From the NCBI RefSeq assembly GCF_902459555.1, contig NZ_CABPSM010000001.1, forward strand, positions 124,001 through 188,000: a DNA stretch of 64,000 bases, written 5' to 3'. Position 1 is the stretch's first letter, and each line of letters begins with the position of its first letter. Shown one piece after another: positions 53,015 through 61,656 of this stretch. The notes beneath the pieces are model-generated. The model saw nothing but the letters and a program-made list of their open reading frames with translations, was not told the DNA's origin and searched no databases. This stretch comes from Pandoraea horticolens (GTDB lineage: Bacteria; Pseudomonadota; Gammaproteobacteria; Burkholderiales; Burkholderiaceae). Both the position numbers and the translations under genes were made by a program.

Positions 53015-53724
53015 TTCAATTACCCCCAAGGTCGCGAGACCTTACACCAGGACTCAAGATAGTATTGTGAAAGTTTACGCCGAATTTCGACAGACAAAAC
53101 GGTGAGCGTGTCGCGGGCGGCCCCCGCCGTCCGGCTTCACGTCTTGAACCCTGCCGCCGCAGAAGGACGACGATTTAACGCCTGTTATCTGGCCGCACGT
53201 TGGCGATATGGCTTAGAGCGACCCTACTAAAATATGGGCAAACTCTTGAATCATAACATAAAAGCCTTTCAAAGCCGCCCTCGCTGACAGCCACATGACG
53301 GTAATGCGTCGTAATTTTGACGTCCGTCAAATTGTCACGCAAAGCGCCTAAGCTCAAGGGGCGACAAGCTTCCCGGCAATCATTCGGCGACCCAAAGGCC
53401 CTGCGCACTGCTCATCGCGCTAGCCGGCAACAGGCCTGGCACGAACGTAATGGCAGCGCGTCAGGGTATGTCCTTGTGCCACGAGCCTGCGCGGGCGGCG
53501 TCCGATGGTCTACGCTGAAAGTAATCGCTCCGTACTTGCGGTCTGAGTCGTGAAAGCAAGTCTGCCGACGCGCTGTATTGCCGATGGCAGTCCCTCGCTT
53601 TGAGGATAGTTCTCAGTCGCAATTACGCAACAAGTTGTACCGGCCGGTGCGTGGGCAGAACGACGTGCGCGCCGCCAACGGGCCTTCCTACTCGACTGGA
53701 TCCTTGACCGATAAGGAGCCGAGC
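53015..53724. other. Long divergent gap upstream of the ferritin-like and chalcone-isomerase-like genes
   Basis: No credible gene is seen in 710 bases. The part at 53200-53340 is clearly more AT-rich than its surroundings. A TACTAT hexamer at 53059-53064 (minus strand) could be the -10 box of the ferritin-like gene. An inverted repeat TTTGACG TC CGTCAAA is at 53316-53331. The right side is GC-rich without notable structure. Confidence 0.45.
53316..53331. promoter_or_regulatory. Operator-like palindrome
   Basis: TTTGACGTCCGTCAAA is an inverted repeat with perfect 7-base arms and a 2-base centre, in the AT-rich part of the long gap. No binding factor can be named. Confidence 0.4.
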
Positions 53725-54285
53725 ATGGCAACTCGTCCCGCATTTGCTGTATGGCTGCGCACCGCCTGTTTTCTGGCGGCGGTGGCGACCGCCCCCGGTG
53801 CTTTGGCGTTCGACGCCGGACAATTGGCCTCCCAGGAGATCCCGGCCGCACATCTGGTCGGACACGGCTCGTTCACGCGCCTGGGCTTCCATCTCTATGA
53901 CGCAGAACTCTTCTCAGGCGCCGATCGCCTCAACGCGAATTGGGGTACGCATCCGCTAGTACTAGATCTGCGTTACGCACGCAGCTTCAAGTCCCGTACG
54001 CTCGTGCAGCGAAGTCTGATCGAGATGACCAAGCTGCAAGTGGCGACCGATGCGGAACGGCAGCGTTGGGCCGACGAACTCGCACGCATCCTGCCTGACG
54101 TATCGGCCGGACAGCATTTGACGGGCGTCTTCCGGCCCGGCGACGGCACACGCTTCTTCTCTGACGGCAAGCTCATCGGTCAGATCGCGGGCGACGCCTT
54201 CGGGCGTGCCTTCTTCGCCATCTGGCTCGACCCGCGCACGAGCGCGCCCGACCTTCGCGCGGAGTTGATCAGCGACGCGCGCTGA
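53725..54285 (+). CDS. Exported chalcone isomerase-like protein
   Basis: A 186-residue secreted protein with a signal peptide (1-28, ending GALA). The mature domain has the chalcone isomerase-like fold (GSFTRLGFHLYDAELFSG, YARSFKSRTLVQRSLIEM, GVFRPGDGTRFFSDGKLIGQI). In bacteria such proteins are of unknown function and often lie near lipid or polyketide genes; here the neighbour is a SnoaL-like protein. The ATG at 53725 has AAGGAG upstream. Confidence 0.82.
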   Translation: MATRPAFAVWLRTACFLAAVATAPGALAFDAGQLASQEIPAAHLVGHGSFTRLGFHLYDAELFSGADRLNANWGTHPLVLDLRYARSFKSRTLVQRSLIEMTKLQVATDAERQRWADELARILPDVSAGQHLTGVFRPGDGTRFFSDGKLIGQIAGDAFGRAFFAIWLDPRTSAPDLRAELISDAR

Positions 54286-54472
54286 GCGCTGTGCTGCGAA
54301 CGCCCTCGGGTGTCTCATCCGCGCCACGCGCACCGCGAGGCCGCTATGCAGGTGTAACTTACACAATGCCAGTCCCGGCGCCACACACCCGGGACGGATG
54401 GGAGCGCTCCCCTGAGCCAGCCACGGATTGTCCATCGAATCGCGCTGTCACGGCGCCCACGCGAGCGTGCCT

Positions 54473-54910
54473 ATGGATATCGATCATGCTGCGGCGCTCA
54501 CGCGCCTGACGCGCTACTTCGAGACCCTCACCCGCCTGAGCGTCGGGAATCTGGGCGAGTTCTACACGCCCAACGTCTATCTCAAGACACCGCTGCATGA
54601 GGTCCGTAGCGCTGCGGAGGTCGCCGCGCTGCTCACCCAACTGTTCGAACGCGTCGACGTGCCGCGCTTCGAGGTCGCCGCCACACTGCTGCAACACAAT
54701 CAGGCGCTGCTCGTCTGGAATCTGCATTTCCACACCAAACGATGGCTCGACGACGAGCAGATCATCCACGGCGCATCGCACCTGCGTCTTGCCGTCGACG
54801 GGCGCGTTACGTACCAACGTGATTATTGGGACGCGACTGAAGACCTCTACGCCAAGCTTCCCCTCGTTGGACGCTTATTGCGTTGGTTACAACGACGCCT
54901 GTTTCGCTGA
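54473..54910 (+). CDS. SnoaL-like/NTF2-fold protein
   Basis: A 145-residue protein with the cone-shaped NTF2-like fold: FYTPNVYLKTPLHEVRS, LVWNLHFHTKRWLDDEQIIHGASHLRLAVDGRVTYQRDYWDATEDLYAKLPLVGRLLRWLQRRL. Relatives are often annotated as nuclear transport factor 2 family proteins, sometimes near stress or lipid genes. The reaction is unknown. The ATG at 54473 lacks a good ribosome site; an upstream TTG is possible. It lies 187 bases after the chalcone-isomerase-like gene. Confidence 0.78.
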   Translation: MDIDHAAALTRLTRYFETLTRLSVGNLGEFYTPNVYLKTPLHEVRSAAEVAALLTQLFERVDVPRFEVAATLLQHNQALLVWNLHFHTKRWLDDEQIIHGASHLRLAVDGRVTYQRDYWDATEDLYAKLPLVGRLLRWLQRRLFR

Positions 54911-55022
54911 GACACCGGCATCGAGCCAATCGCCAAAGGGCAGTTTTCTTCAATACGCGGCGCACGCCCCAGCCTACATTCGGAACCTCGTTTCACACGC
55001 TTGTTCAGCATTGAGGTTTCCG

Positions 55023-55610
55023 ATGACACTTTTCTACTCGATGGCCGCGTTCGCGCTGGCCGCGTCGATCACCCCCGGACCGGTCAACGTCGTGGCACTG
55101 GGCGCGGGCGCACGCTACGGACTCTGCCCAAGCCTGCGTCACGTTACAGGAGCGACCGTGGGGTTCGTGGTGCTGCTTATCGCGGTCGGCTTCGGGGTGT
55201 ACGAGTTGCTGCAACGCATGCCCGTTCTGCTGCACGCGATTCAGTGGTTCGGCGTGGCGTTCCTGCTTTACATGGCGTACAAGCTGGCGATCGACAATGG
55301 CGAACTGGGCGACGCCGACGCGCAACGCGGCCCGACAATGTCGCACGGGGCCGTCATGCAGTGGCTCAACCCGAAGGCATGGCTCGCCGCATTGGCTGGG
55401 ATGGGCGCGTACACGGCAGGCGATTCCGCCCGCATCTGGCAATTCGCGGCGATCTACTTCGTGGTCTGCTGGTTATCGGTCGGGTGCTGGGCTGCCGCCG
55501 GTGCGATGCTCCGGCATCACATGCGTGACGCGCGGCGCATACGGCGGCTCAATCGAGTAATGGCAGCGTTGCTGGCGGGCAGCGCGGTGTATCTAGTCGC
55601 TGCGACGTAG
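55023..55610 (+). CDS. LysE family amino-acid exporter
   Basis: A 195-residue inner-membrane protein with about six helices. Its N-terminus, AAFALAASITPGPVNVVALGAGARYG, is the LysE/RhtB signature. A later segment, MQWLNPKAWLAALAGMGAY, is also typical. The exported amino acid is not predictable. It is convergent with an AraC regulator gene, a common pairing for LysE-type exporters. Confidence 0.88.
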   Translation: MTLFYSMAAFALAASITPGPVNVVALGAGARYGLCPSLRHVTGATVGFVVLLIAVGFGVYELLQRMPVLLHAIQWFGVAFLLYMAYKLAIDNGELGDADAQRGPTMSHGAVMQWLNPKAWLAALAGMGAYTAGDSARIWQFAAIYFVVCWLSVGCWAAAGAMLRHHMRDARRIRRLNRVMAALLAGSAVYLVAAT

Positions 55611-55704
55611 CGCGATGTGGCGCGATGTAACGCGGCGACAAGCGCGACTCGCAAGACCCGCGATGCGGGGAAGCGTCATCTCAGAGGTGTCGCGCCGCGC
55701 CGCA

Positions 55705-56580
55705 TCATGCCGCGCGTGGCTCCCGGTAGTGTCCGGGCGTGGCGGCAAGTAGTTGCTTGAACGTGCGCTGGAAATGCGCCTGATCGGCGAAGCCGGCGTC
55801 GAGCGCTACCTCGGCGATGGCGTGCCCGCGACGCAATCGCCCGCGCGCGTATTGAATCCGCTGATTCATCAGAAAGGCGTGCGGCGTCAGCCCGTACTGC
55901 ACGCGAAAGGCCCGCGTCAGATACGACGCCGACAGGCCCGCCGCCGCACAAATCTGCGCCAGCGTCAGCGCCTCGCAGCAATGTGCGCGGATGAAGCCGG
56001 CGGCATCGCGCAGCTTGTGTGAGTCGTCGTGCATCGGCTGTGGCGCGGGGTTCAGGCGCTCATGCGCATCGATGAAGAACTGCTGCACAACGCTCTCGCG
56101 CTCGAGCCGGTCACGCGTCATGTCGGTGCAAACGTCATAGAGCCGATTCAATCCCGCATACAACACCGGATCGGTCGACGACATCGGGTCGAACAGATGC
56201 AGATCGTGTCCGTGCCCGAATCCCAACTCGCGCTGCAAATCGCGTAACCACGCTGTGTCGACGAACAGCATGCGATAGGCCCACGCCTCGTCGCCGATGG
56301 GATTGCAGGCATGCACCGCATCGGGGTTCATCACCACGACGCTGCCACGACCTACGGTCTCACGTGCCCGCCCGTTCAGGTAGGTGCTCCGCCCGCCGGT
56401 GACGGCACCGATAGAGAATGTCTCGTGGCTGTGCAGTGCATAACAGACGCGACGACCGTCGAGCACTTCGCGCGCCTCGAGAAATGGCAGCGCCGGATCG
56501 CGCCAGAACGTAGAGGGGTAAGGACAAGCGACGGTGGATTTCGACATAAGCGTGTGATTTCGTGAAGGCAGCCGACTCAT
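55705..56580 (-). CDS. AraC family regulator
   Basis: A 291-residue regulator with an N-terminal cupin-like AraC sensor domain (about 20-160: CYALHSHETFSIGAVTGGRSTY ... VVMNPDAVHACNPIG) and two C-terminal HTH motifs (LTLAQICAAAGLSASYLTRAFRVQYGLTPHAFL and IAEVALDAGFADQAHFQRTFKQLL). The ATG at 56580 overlaps the patatin stop codon (ATGA); a start at 56547 is also reasonable, and neither has a good ribosome site. It probably controls the convergent lysE-like gene. Confidence 0.88.
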   Translation of the reverse strand: MSRLPSRNHTLMSKSTVACPYPSTFWRDPALPFLEAREVLDGRRVCYALHSHETFSIGAVTGGRSTYLNGRARETVGRGSVVVMNPDAVHACNPIGDEAWAYRMLFVDTAWLRDLQRELGFGHGHDLHLFDPMSSTDPVLYAGLNRLYDVCTDMTRDRLERESVVQQFFIDAHERLNPAPQPMHDDSHKLRDAAGFIRAHCCEALTLAQICAAAGLSASYLTRAFRVQYGLTPHAFLMNQRIQYARGRLRRGHAIAEVALDAGFADQAHFQRTFKQLLAATPGHYREPRAA

Positions 56581-57869
56581 GCCGCCGGCTTGCCGGTGTC
56601 CGCGACGGCAGCATCGGACGGCTCCACGGAAAGCGGTGAATTCGCCGACAGTTCGACGCTGCCCACCGCACCGGCTTCGACATCGTCGAATGGGCTGGTG
56701 CCGTCTGCCTCGGCCACGAGCCATGCGGCGATCGCGTCGCGTTGTGCGTAGGCGTCGGCCTCCCCCAGCGCAATGAGTTCCTGAGTGTACGACGATTCGA
56801 ACAGCAGATAGCTGGCGAACGCCGCGCCGCGCGCTTCGTCGGCACCGATCGCGCCGAGTATCGTACGCACGGCACGCGGCAACTGTTGCAAGTGACGCGC
56901 CGCAATCGGTTCGATGCGTTGACTTGGCGAGATCACCAGCGTTTCGATGGGCCGCCAGCCGCTCGACTCGCGCTGCGCTTCCGGCACATGCCGCAGCACG
57001 TTGTTAATGTGCTGAAGACGCTCCAGATCCGCCGACAGTCCGTCGATGAATACGCTCGCGAGCGCTTGTCCGCCGATCTGCGCAAGACTCGGATAGCCGC
57101 CGATGCGCTCGCCGCTGCTATCGAGCCCATATTGTCCGTGCGCGGCGCCGATGATAAGGATGCGGGTCGCGCCCAAATGAATCGGCGGACTCAGCGGCGC
57201 GATCTGGCGCATCGATCCGTCACCGAAATACTCGGGTTGGCCGTCGAGATCGAGTTCGATGGCCGGAAAGAGAAACGGGATCGCACTCGACGCCAGCAGG
57301 TGTTCGACCGTCAACGGCACCGCGCGCGCCAGACGCAGCGAACGCTTCCACGCCTGAATCGGCTCCGCGCTTTGATAAAAAGTGACGTGTTGACCCGACG
57401 AGTACGACAGCGCCGTGACCGACAGCGCCTGGAGCGCGCCCGATGCGAACACTTCCGGCAACCGGTCGAGACGGATCGCGCTGCGCAGCATGTCGGCAAG
57501 CGGCGACCAGTCGAACAATGAACGCGGAGAACGGCGCAGCGCCCAGCCCAGCGAGAGCGCCGCCAGCCAGCGTGCTCCGGTGCCCGCGATGCCGAGTGAG
57601 TCTGCGCGGAACACCTGGCCGGCGTGAAACTGACGCCACACGGCATCGAGCTTCATGACACTGTGCTGGAAATCGTCGGCGTGCGAGGCAAGCGATGCAG
57701 CGTTGATCGCGCCCGCCGACGTGCCGCAGACAATCGGAAACGGAATCGCCCGCCGCGACGGCAGAACTTCACGCTGAATCGCAGCAATCGCCGCGAGCAC
57801 GCCAACCTGATAGGCGGCACGTGCACCACCGCCCATCAGGACGAGGCCGGTACGTTCGCCTGAAATCAT
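56577..57869 (-). CDS. Patatin-like phospholipase
   Basis: A 430-residue lipolytic enzyme. The oxyanion loop is GGGARAAY (13-20), the nucleophile is GTSAGA (Ser51), and the catalytic aspartate is in YFGDGSMRQ near residue 215. It should act on acyl ester bonds of lipids, with no evident signal peptide. The C-terminal 40 residues are disordered. The ATG at 57869 has AGGAGG upstream. It overlaps the AraC gene by four bases. Confidence 0.9.
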   Translation of the reverse strand: MISGERTGLVLMGGGARAAYQVGVLAAIAAIQREVLPSRRAIPFPIVCGTSAGAINAASLASHADDFQHSVMKLDAVWRQFHAGQVFRADSLGIAGTGARWLAALSLGWALRRSPRSLFDWSPLADMLRSAIRLDRLPEVFASGALQALSVTALSYSSGQHVTFYQSAEPIQAWKRSLRLARAVPLTVEHLLASSAIPFLFPAIELDLDGQPEYFGDGSMRQIAPLSPPIHLGATRILIIGAAHGQYGLDSSGERIGGYPSLAQIGGQALASVFIDGLSADLERLQHINNVLRHVPEAQRESSGWRPIETLVISPSQRIEPIAARHLQQLPRAVRTILGAIGADEARGAAFASYLLFESSYTQELIALGEADAYAQRDAIAAWLVAEADGTSPFDDVEAGAVGSVELSANSPLSVEPSDAAVADTGKPAA

Positions 57870-57979
57870 GGGAGGCCTCCTCCTGCCTTGACTGTCGTTG
57901 CGCTCGTTGTCGCCATCGCCGTGGCTTTTGTGACTTTTGCCCGCTGTTCACCGTGGCACGTGTTGCCGGCCCGACGACG

Positions 57980-58987
57980 TTACCACTTCCACGCGGCTTG
58001 CTTGCCCGGCGTCTTGCCTACGGCGCGGGCCACTTTCTCGGTGGCTTTCCCGGCCGCCTTCGACGGTGTTTTTGCCGATGTCTTCGCAGACGTCTTCGCC
58101 GCTGCCGATTTCGCCGGCGTCTGCTTACCAGCTGGCGCCCGCTTGGCGGCAGTCTTGCCGGCCGTCTTCGCCGCGCCAGTGGCTCGCTTGGCTGCCGTTC
58201 CTGCCTTGCCCGGTGCTTTGTCGGACGGCTTCGGCTCACCCGATTCCGCCGGGTTGGCCTGCGGGGCGTGTGTCGCTTTGGCCGCTGCCTCGGACATTTG
58301 CGCCGCTGCCGCTTCCGTCATCTGTGCGGCCGACATGCCGGCCGCCTGTGCGGCTGCGGCAATCTGATCGAACTGGGCGCGCATGGCGCTGAACCACAGT
58401 GACGGGTCCAGCGCGCCATACGCATTACCTGCCTGGGCAAATGGCGATTGGGCCTCGCCACCCCCCGGCGGTGTTTCCTCTGTGGCGGCCGCCGCTTCCG
58501 GCTCGGGTTCAGGCTCAGGCTCAGGCGCGCGGGCCTGCGATTCGACGTCTTGCGCCCGTTCCGTCGACGCGAACGGCGAGCGCCAGAGGTTGGCCGCGCC
58601 TGCCTGTCCGAACGGCGGGGTAAATGGTGGGGTAAACGGCGAGGTAAACGCCCCGCCACTCTCCGGCGCACTCGTCGCGCCCGCCTCGGCACCGCTCGAC
58701 GCGCCGAAGTTGCCGGTGCCGAACGCACGCAGTGTCGCGTAAGTGGCGCGTTGCACCTCGAACGCCTGAATGGTCGAGCGCAGCACGTTCAGATTGAGCG
58801 TGAGCCATTGCTCGACGGCGCGCATCTCGGCGATGCGGTTTTCGATTTCGTCGGGATCGAGCAACGGCGCGGCACTCTGCATCAACTGTGTGAGCGGCGA
58901 GGTGAATGTCGCTGGGGGGCTGAACGCCTCCCACATTTTCTTGAGAATGTCGAAACCGTTAGGCATGGCACTCGTCGAATCGCTCAT
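57980..58987 (-). CDS. phaM: PhaM family polyhydroxyalkanoate granule protein
   Basis: A 335-residue protein. The conserved N-terminal 100 residues (GFDILKKMWEAFSPP ... RIAEMRAVEQWLTLNLNVLRSTIQAFEVQRATYATLRAF) match PhaM, which in Ralstonia activates the PHB synthase and ties granules to DNA. A Pro/Ser/Ala-rich middle follows, then a Lys/Ala/Pro-rich histone H1-like tail with many AAK, PAK and TAK units, which fits DNA binding. It lies 118 bases after an enoyl-CoA hydratase gene, consistent with a 3-hydroxyacyl-CoA link. Confidence 0.87.
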   Translation of the reverse strand: MSDSTSAMPNGFDILKKMWEAFSPPATFTSPLTQLMQSAAPLLDPDEIENRIAEMRAVEQWLTLNLNVLRSTIQAFEVQRATYATLRAFGTGNFGASSGAEAGATSAPESGGAFTSPFTPPFTPPFGQAGAANLWRSPFASTERAQDVESQARAPEPEPEPEPEAAAATEETPPGGGEAQSPFAQAGNAYGALDPSLWFSAMRAQFDQIAAAAQAAGMSAAQMTEAAAAQMSEAAAKATHAPQANPAESGEPKPSDKAPGKAGTAAKRATGAAKTAGKTAAKRAPAGKQTPAKSAAAKTSAKTSAKTPSKAAGKATEKVARAVGKTPGKQAAWKW

Positions 58988-59105
58988 TACAGTCTCCAGT
59001 CACGGTCAGGGACGGATGGCCTGCGGGCCGGTCCCGGCAATCAAGCGCTAAGCCGCAGCGGGCGTATGGGTATCGATCATACGCCGAGCGTGCACCAATG
59101 GTGTT

Positions 59106-59927
59106 TCAGAACGGCGCGTCGCCGCTGTAGTCCGGCGCCCGGCGCTCACGCAGGGACGCAATGCCCTCGCGCACGTCCGGTCCGGCGAAGCCCATGAATT
59201 CGAGCGCGAGCGACGCGTCGAACGACGGCCCCGCGCTGCGCAGCCAGTTGTTGAGTGCGTACTTGGTCCAGCGAATGGCCGTGGCCGAACCGCGTGCGAG
59301 CTTGTCCGCGACTTCGAAGGCCTTGGGCAGCAGGTCCGCCTCGTCGACGGTAAGCGACACGAGTCCGATACGCTCGGCCTCCTCCCCCGACACCGGTTCG
59401 CACAGCAGCAGGTAGTACTTCGCTTTGGCCATGCCGCACAACAACGGCCACACGATGGCGGCATGGTCACCCGCCGCCACGCCCAGGCGCGTATGACCGT
59501 CGATGATGCGCGCGTTCTTCGCGGCAATGGAGATGTCGGCGAGCAGGCCCGCGACCAGTCCGGCACCGACGGCCGGGCCGTGCATCGCGGAAACGATGGG
59601 CTTGCTGCAATTGATCACGTTGTAGACAAGGTCGCGCGCTTCGCGCCACACCCGCGCACGCACCGCGAAATCGTCGGCCATGTCCTCCACGAGCGACAGG
59701 TCGCCACCGCCGGAAAAACCTTTACCTTCCCCACGAATGACAACGGCACGCGTTTCGGTGTCGCGGTCGATATCGCGCCACACGTCGGCCAGTTCCCGAT
59801 GCATCTGATGGTCGGCTGTCGACAAGCCGCTCTTGTTCGCCCCGGCGCCCATGATGAGTTCGAGCACGCCGTTGGGATGCCGCTTGAATTGCAGCGACTG
59901 GTAGTGTTGATACAGGTCTTGCGACAT
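59106..59927 (-). CDS. Enoyl-CoA hydratase/isomerase family protein
   Basis: A 273-residue crotonase-fold enzyme with the oxyanion-hole segments [12 protein letters not shown] (68-79) and [21 protein letters not shown] (116-136). The position of one catalytic glutamate carries Asp154 in GVAAGDHAA, as in several isomerase-like members, so simple hydration is not certain. Substrate unknown. It follows the branched-chain binding-protein gene and precedes phaM on the same strand. Confidence 0.87.
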   Translation of the reverse strand: MSQDLYQHYQSLQFKRHPNGVLELIMGAGANKSGLSTADHQMHRELADVWRDIDRDTETRAVVIRGEGKGFSGGGDLSLVEDMADDFAVRARVWREARDLVYNVINCSKPIVSAMHGPAVGAGLVAGLLADISIAAKNARIIDGHTRLGVAAGDHAAIVWPLLCGMAKAKYYLLLCEPVSGEEAERIGLVSLTVDEADLLPKAFEVADKLARGSATAIRWTKYALNNWLRSAGPSFDASLALEFMGFAGPDVREGIASLRERRAPDYSGDAPF

Positions 59928-59939
59928 GACTTACCGCTC

Positions 59940-59968
59940 CAAAAAAATATCCCCGCACGGGCGGGGAT
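59940..59968 (-). terminator. Intrinsic terminator after the branched-chain binding-protein gene
   Basis: On the minus strand ATCCCCGC CCGT GCGGGGAT is followed by ATTTTTTT. It lies about 125 bases past the stop and just before the hydratase start. Confidence 0.85.
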
Positions 59969-60092
59969 CGGAAAACAGCGGCACCGGCCGAAGCCAGCGC
60001 CGCCAACGGTCAACAGGGCGATGTGAGCGACGTCGGGCCCGCCACATCCGTCATTTCAGTTGCCGGCAATGATCATCGCGCTCACACCGCAC

Positions 60093-61244
60093 TCACGGTG
60101 CGAGCAACCACTTGCCGTTGTCGATCTTGACCATCACGCGCGCACGCTGATCCAGGCCAAGGTGATCGGTCGGGCTCATGTTGATCACACCATTCGACAC
60201 GTGCACTTCCTTGCTGGTCTCCAGCGCATCGCGCAGCGCCTTGCGGAATTCCGGCGTGCCCGGTTTGGCCGTCTTCAGGGCAATCGGAATAGCGCGCTGG
60301 AGCAGAATACCGGCATCCCACGCATACGAACCGAAGGCCGCCACCGTGCCGGCGCCGTACTTGGCTTCGTACTTCTTGATGTAGTCGAGCGCAACCGCCT
60401 TGGCCGGATGATCGCTCGGCAGTTGCGACGCCACGAGCACCGGGCTCGCCGGCAGGTACGTATTGTTGCAATCCTTGCCGCACACACGCAGGAAGTCGTT
60501 ATTCCCCACGCCGTGGTTGTGATACACGATGCCCTTGAAGCCACGCTCGGCCAACGCCTTCGGCGGCAGCGCGGCAGGCGTGCCGGCCGCGCCCACGACG
60601 ACGGCGTCCGGGTTGGTCGCCATGATCTTCAGGATCTGACCCGTCACACTCGGGTCGGTACGTGCGAAGCGCTCGTTAGCAACTATCTTGATCTTGTGCA
60701 GGCCGGCGAACTTGGCGACTTCTTCGTAGAAGGCTTCGCCCAGAGCGTCACCCTGACCGATGAACGCGATCGTCTTCACACCATGGCGGCTCGCATGCTC
60801 GGCAATCGCCGAAGCCATCTGCGCATCGGTCTGCGGCGTCTTGAACATCCAGTGGCGCTTGGCGTCAACCGGCTCGATGATGCGCGCCGACGAAGCCAGC
60901 GAGATCGTCGGCGTGGTTCCGCTCGCTATCACGTCAAGCATCGCCAACGTATTCGGCGTGATCGACGAACCAATGATGGCGTCTACGTGGTTCTCGGAAA
61001 TGAGCTTTTTGGTGTTCTGAACGGCGGTCGTGGTATCCGACGCATCGTCGAGCACGATGTAGTCAACCTTCTGCCCGCCAATTTCAGTCGGCAGCATGGT
61101 GACCGTGTTGCGCGCGGGAATGCCGAGCGAGGCAGCCGGGCCGGTAAGCGAAATGCTCACGCCAATCTTGACTTGAGCGGCAGCGCCACCAGCCAACGCC
61201 AGCAACATCGCACCCAGCAGGGCAGTGCGCACGGGGTTTCGCAT
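60093..61244 (-). CDS. Branched-chain amino acid-type ABC substrate-binding protein
   Basis: A 383-residue periplasmic binding protein of the LivJ type. The signal peptide ends GGAAAQ (residues 1-25), followed by VKIGVSISLTGPAASLGIPARNT and the two-domain fold (DAIIGSSITPNTLAMLDVIASGTTPTISLAS, KTPQTDAQMASAIAEHASRHGVKTIAFIGQGDALGE). No permease or ATPase genes are adjacent, so the partner is elsewhere. Ligands of this group include amino acids, amides and aromatic acids. The ATG at 61244 has AGGAGA upstream, and a terminator follows. Confidence 0.9.
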   Translation of the reverse strand: MRNPVRTALLGAMLLALAGGAAAQVKIGVSISLTGPAASLGIPARNTVTMLPTEIGGQKVDYIVLDDASDTTTAVQNTKKLISENHVDAIIGSSITPNTLAMLDVIASGTTPTISLASSARIIEPVDAKRHWMFKTPQTDAQMASAIAEHASRHGVKTIAFIGQGDALGEAFYEEVAKFAGLHKIKIVANERFARTDPSVTGQILKIMATNPDAVVVGAAGTPAALPPKALAERGFKGIVYHNHGVGNNDFLRVCGKDCNNTYLPASPVLVASQLPSDHPAKAVALDYIKKYEAKYGAGTVAAFGSYAWDAGILLQRAIPIALKTAKPGTPEFRKALRDALETSKEVHVSNGVINMSPTDHLGLDQRARVMVKIDNGKWLLAP

Positions 61245-61266
61245 GGAAAATCTCCTGGTCTGGCCT

Positions 61267-61291
61267 GCGCTGGTTTTTTTAACGCCAGCGC
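61267..61291. repeat. Hairpin in the leader of the binding-protein gene
   Basis: GCGCTGG / CCAGCGC pair perfectly over seven bases around an 11-base loop, 22 bases before the ATG. It may influence translation or message stability; no other role can be given. Confidence 0.4.
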
Positions 61292-61507
61292 CCCCGAAGG
61301 ACACCTCGCGCCGCGCCGGCAAAAGTTAGGGCCAGCTCGCTCACCCGATAGGGGGCAAACCGACTCAAGGAGACAAAGAATAGCGGAGCCGGAATTCTTC
61401 GCCATATACGGGTTCACCCTATGCACGTGTCCCCACGCCCCCCCCCACTCGTGAAGGCTCGTCTATTTCTTTGGCGCTGTTGTCTCCCTTTTAACACCTC
61501 CCCCCAG

Positions 61508-61576
61508 ATGGACCGGAGCCCCTTTCCGCCTCTCAGACATAAACCCAACTCGCTGCAGAAAGGCGCCCCGGTCCAT
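61508..61576. repeat. Long imperfect inverted repeat (19-bp arms) downstream of FAH gene
   Basis: The arm at 61508-61526 and the arm at 61558-61576 are reverse complements at 17 of 19 positions (ATGGACCGG ... CCGGTCCAT at the outer ends), separated by a 31-base loop. It lies about 80-150 bases after the FAH gene stop. No T run follows, so it is not a classical terminator. Confidence 0.65.
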
Positions 61577-61656
61577 CCCCCTCCACGCCCCCTGGTACTT
61601 CTATCGACACCTCTCCCCCCCCCCGCTCCGCCAGCAGCAGCTTGCGTCTTACTCGC

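Larger units (their letters stand above)
61245..61656. other. Gap between the binding-protein gene and the FAH gene
   Basis: No gene is seen. The leader hairpin is at 61267-61291. From about 61430 on, the plus strand is strikingly C-rich and contains an imperfect 19-bp inverted repeat (61508-61576) and several C runs (minus-strand G runs). Confidence 0.5.
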
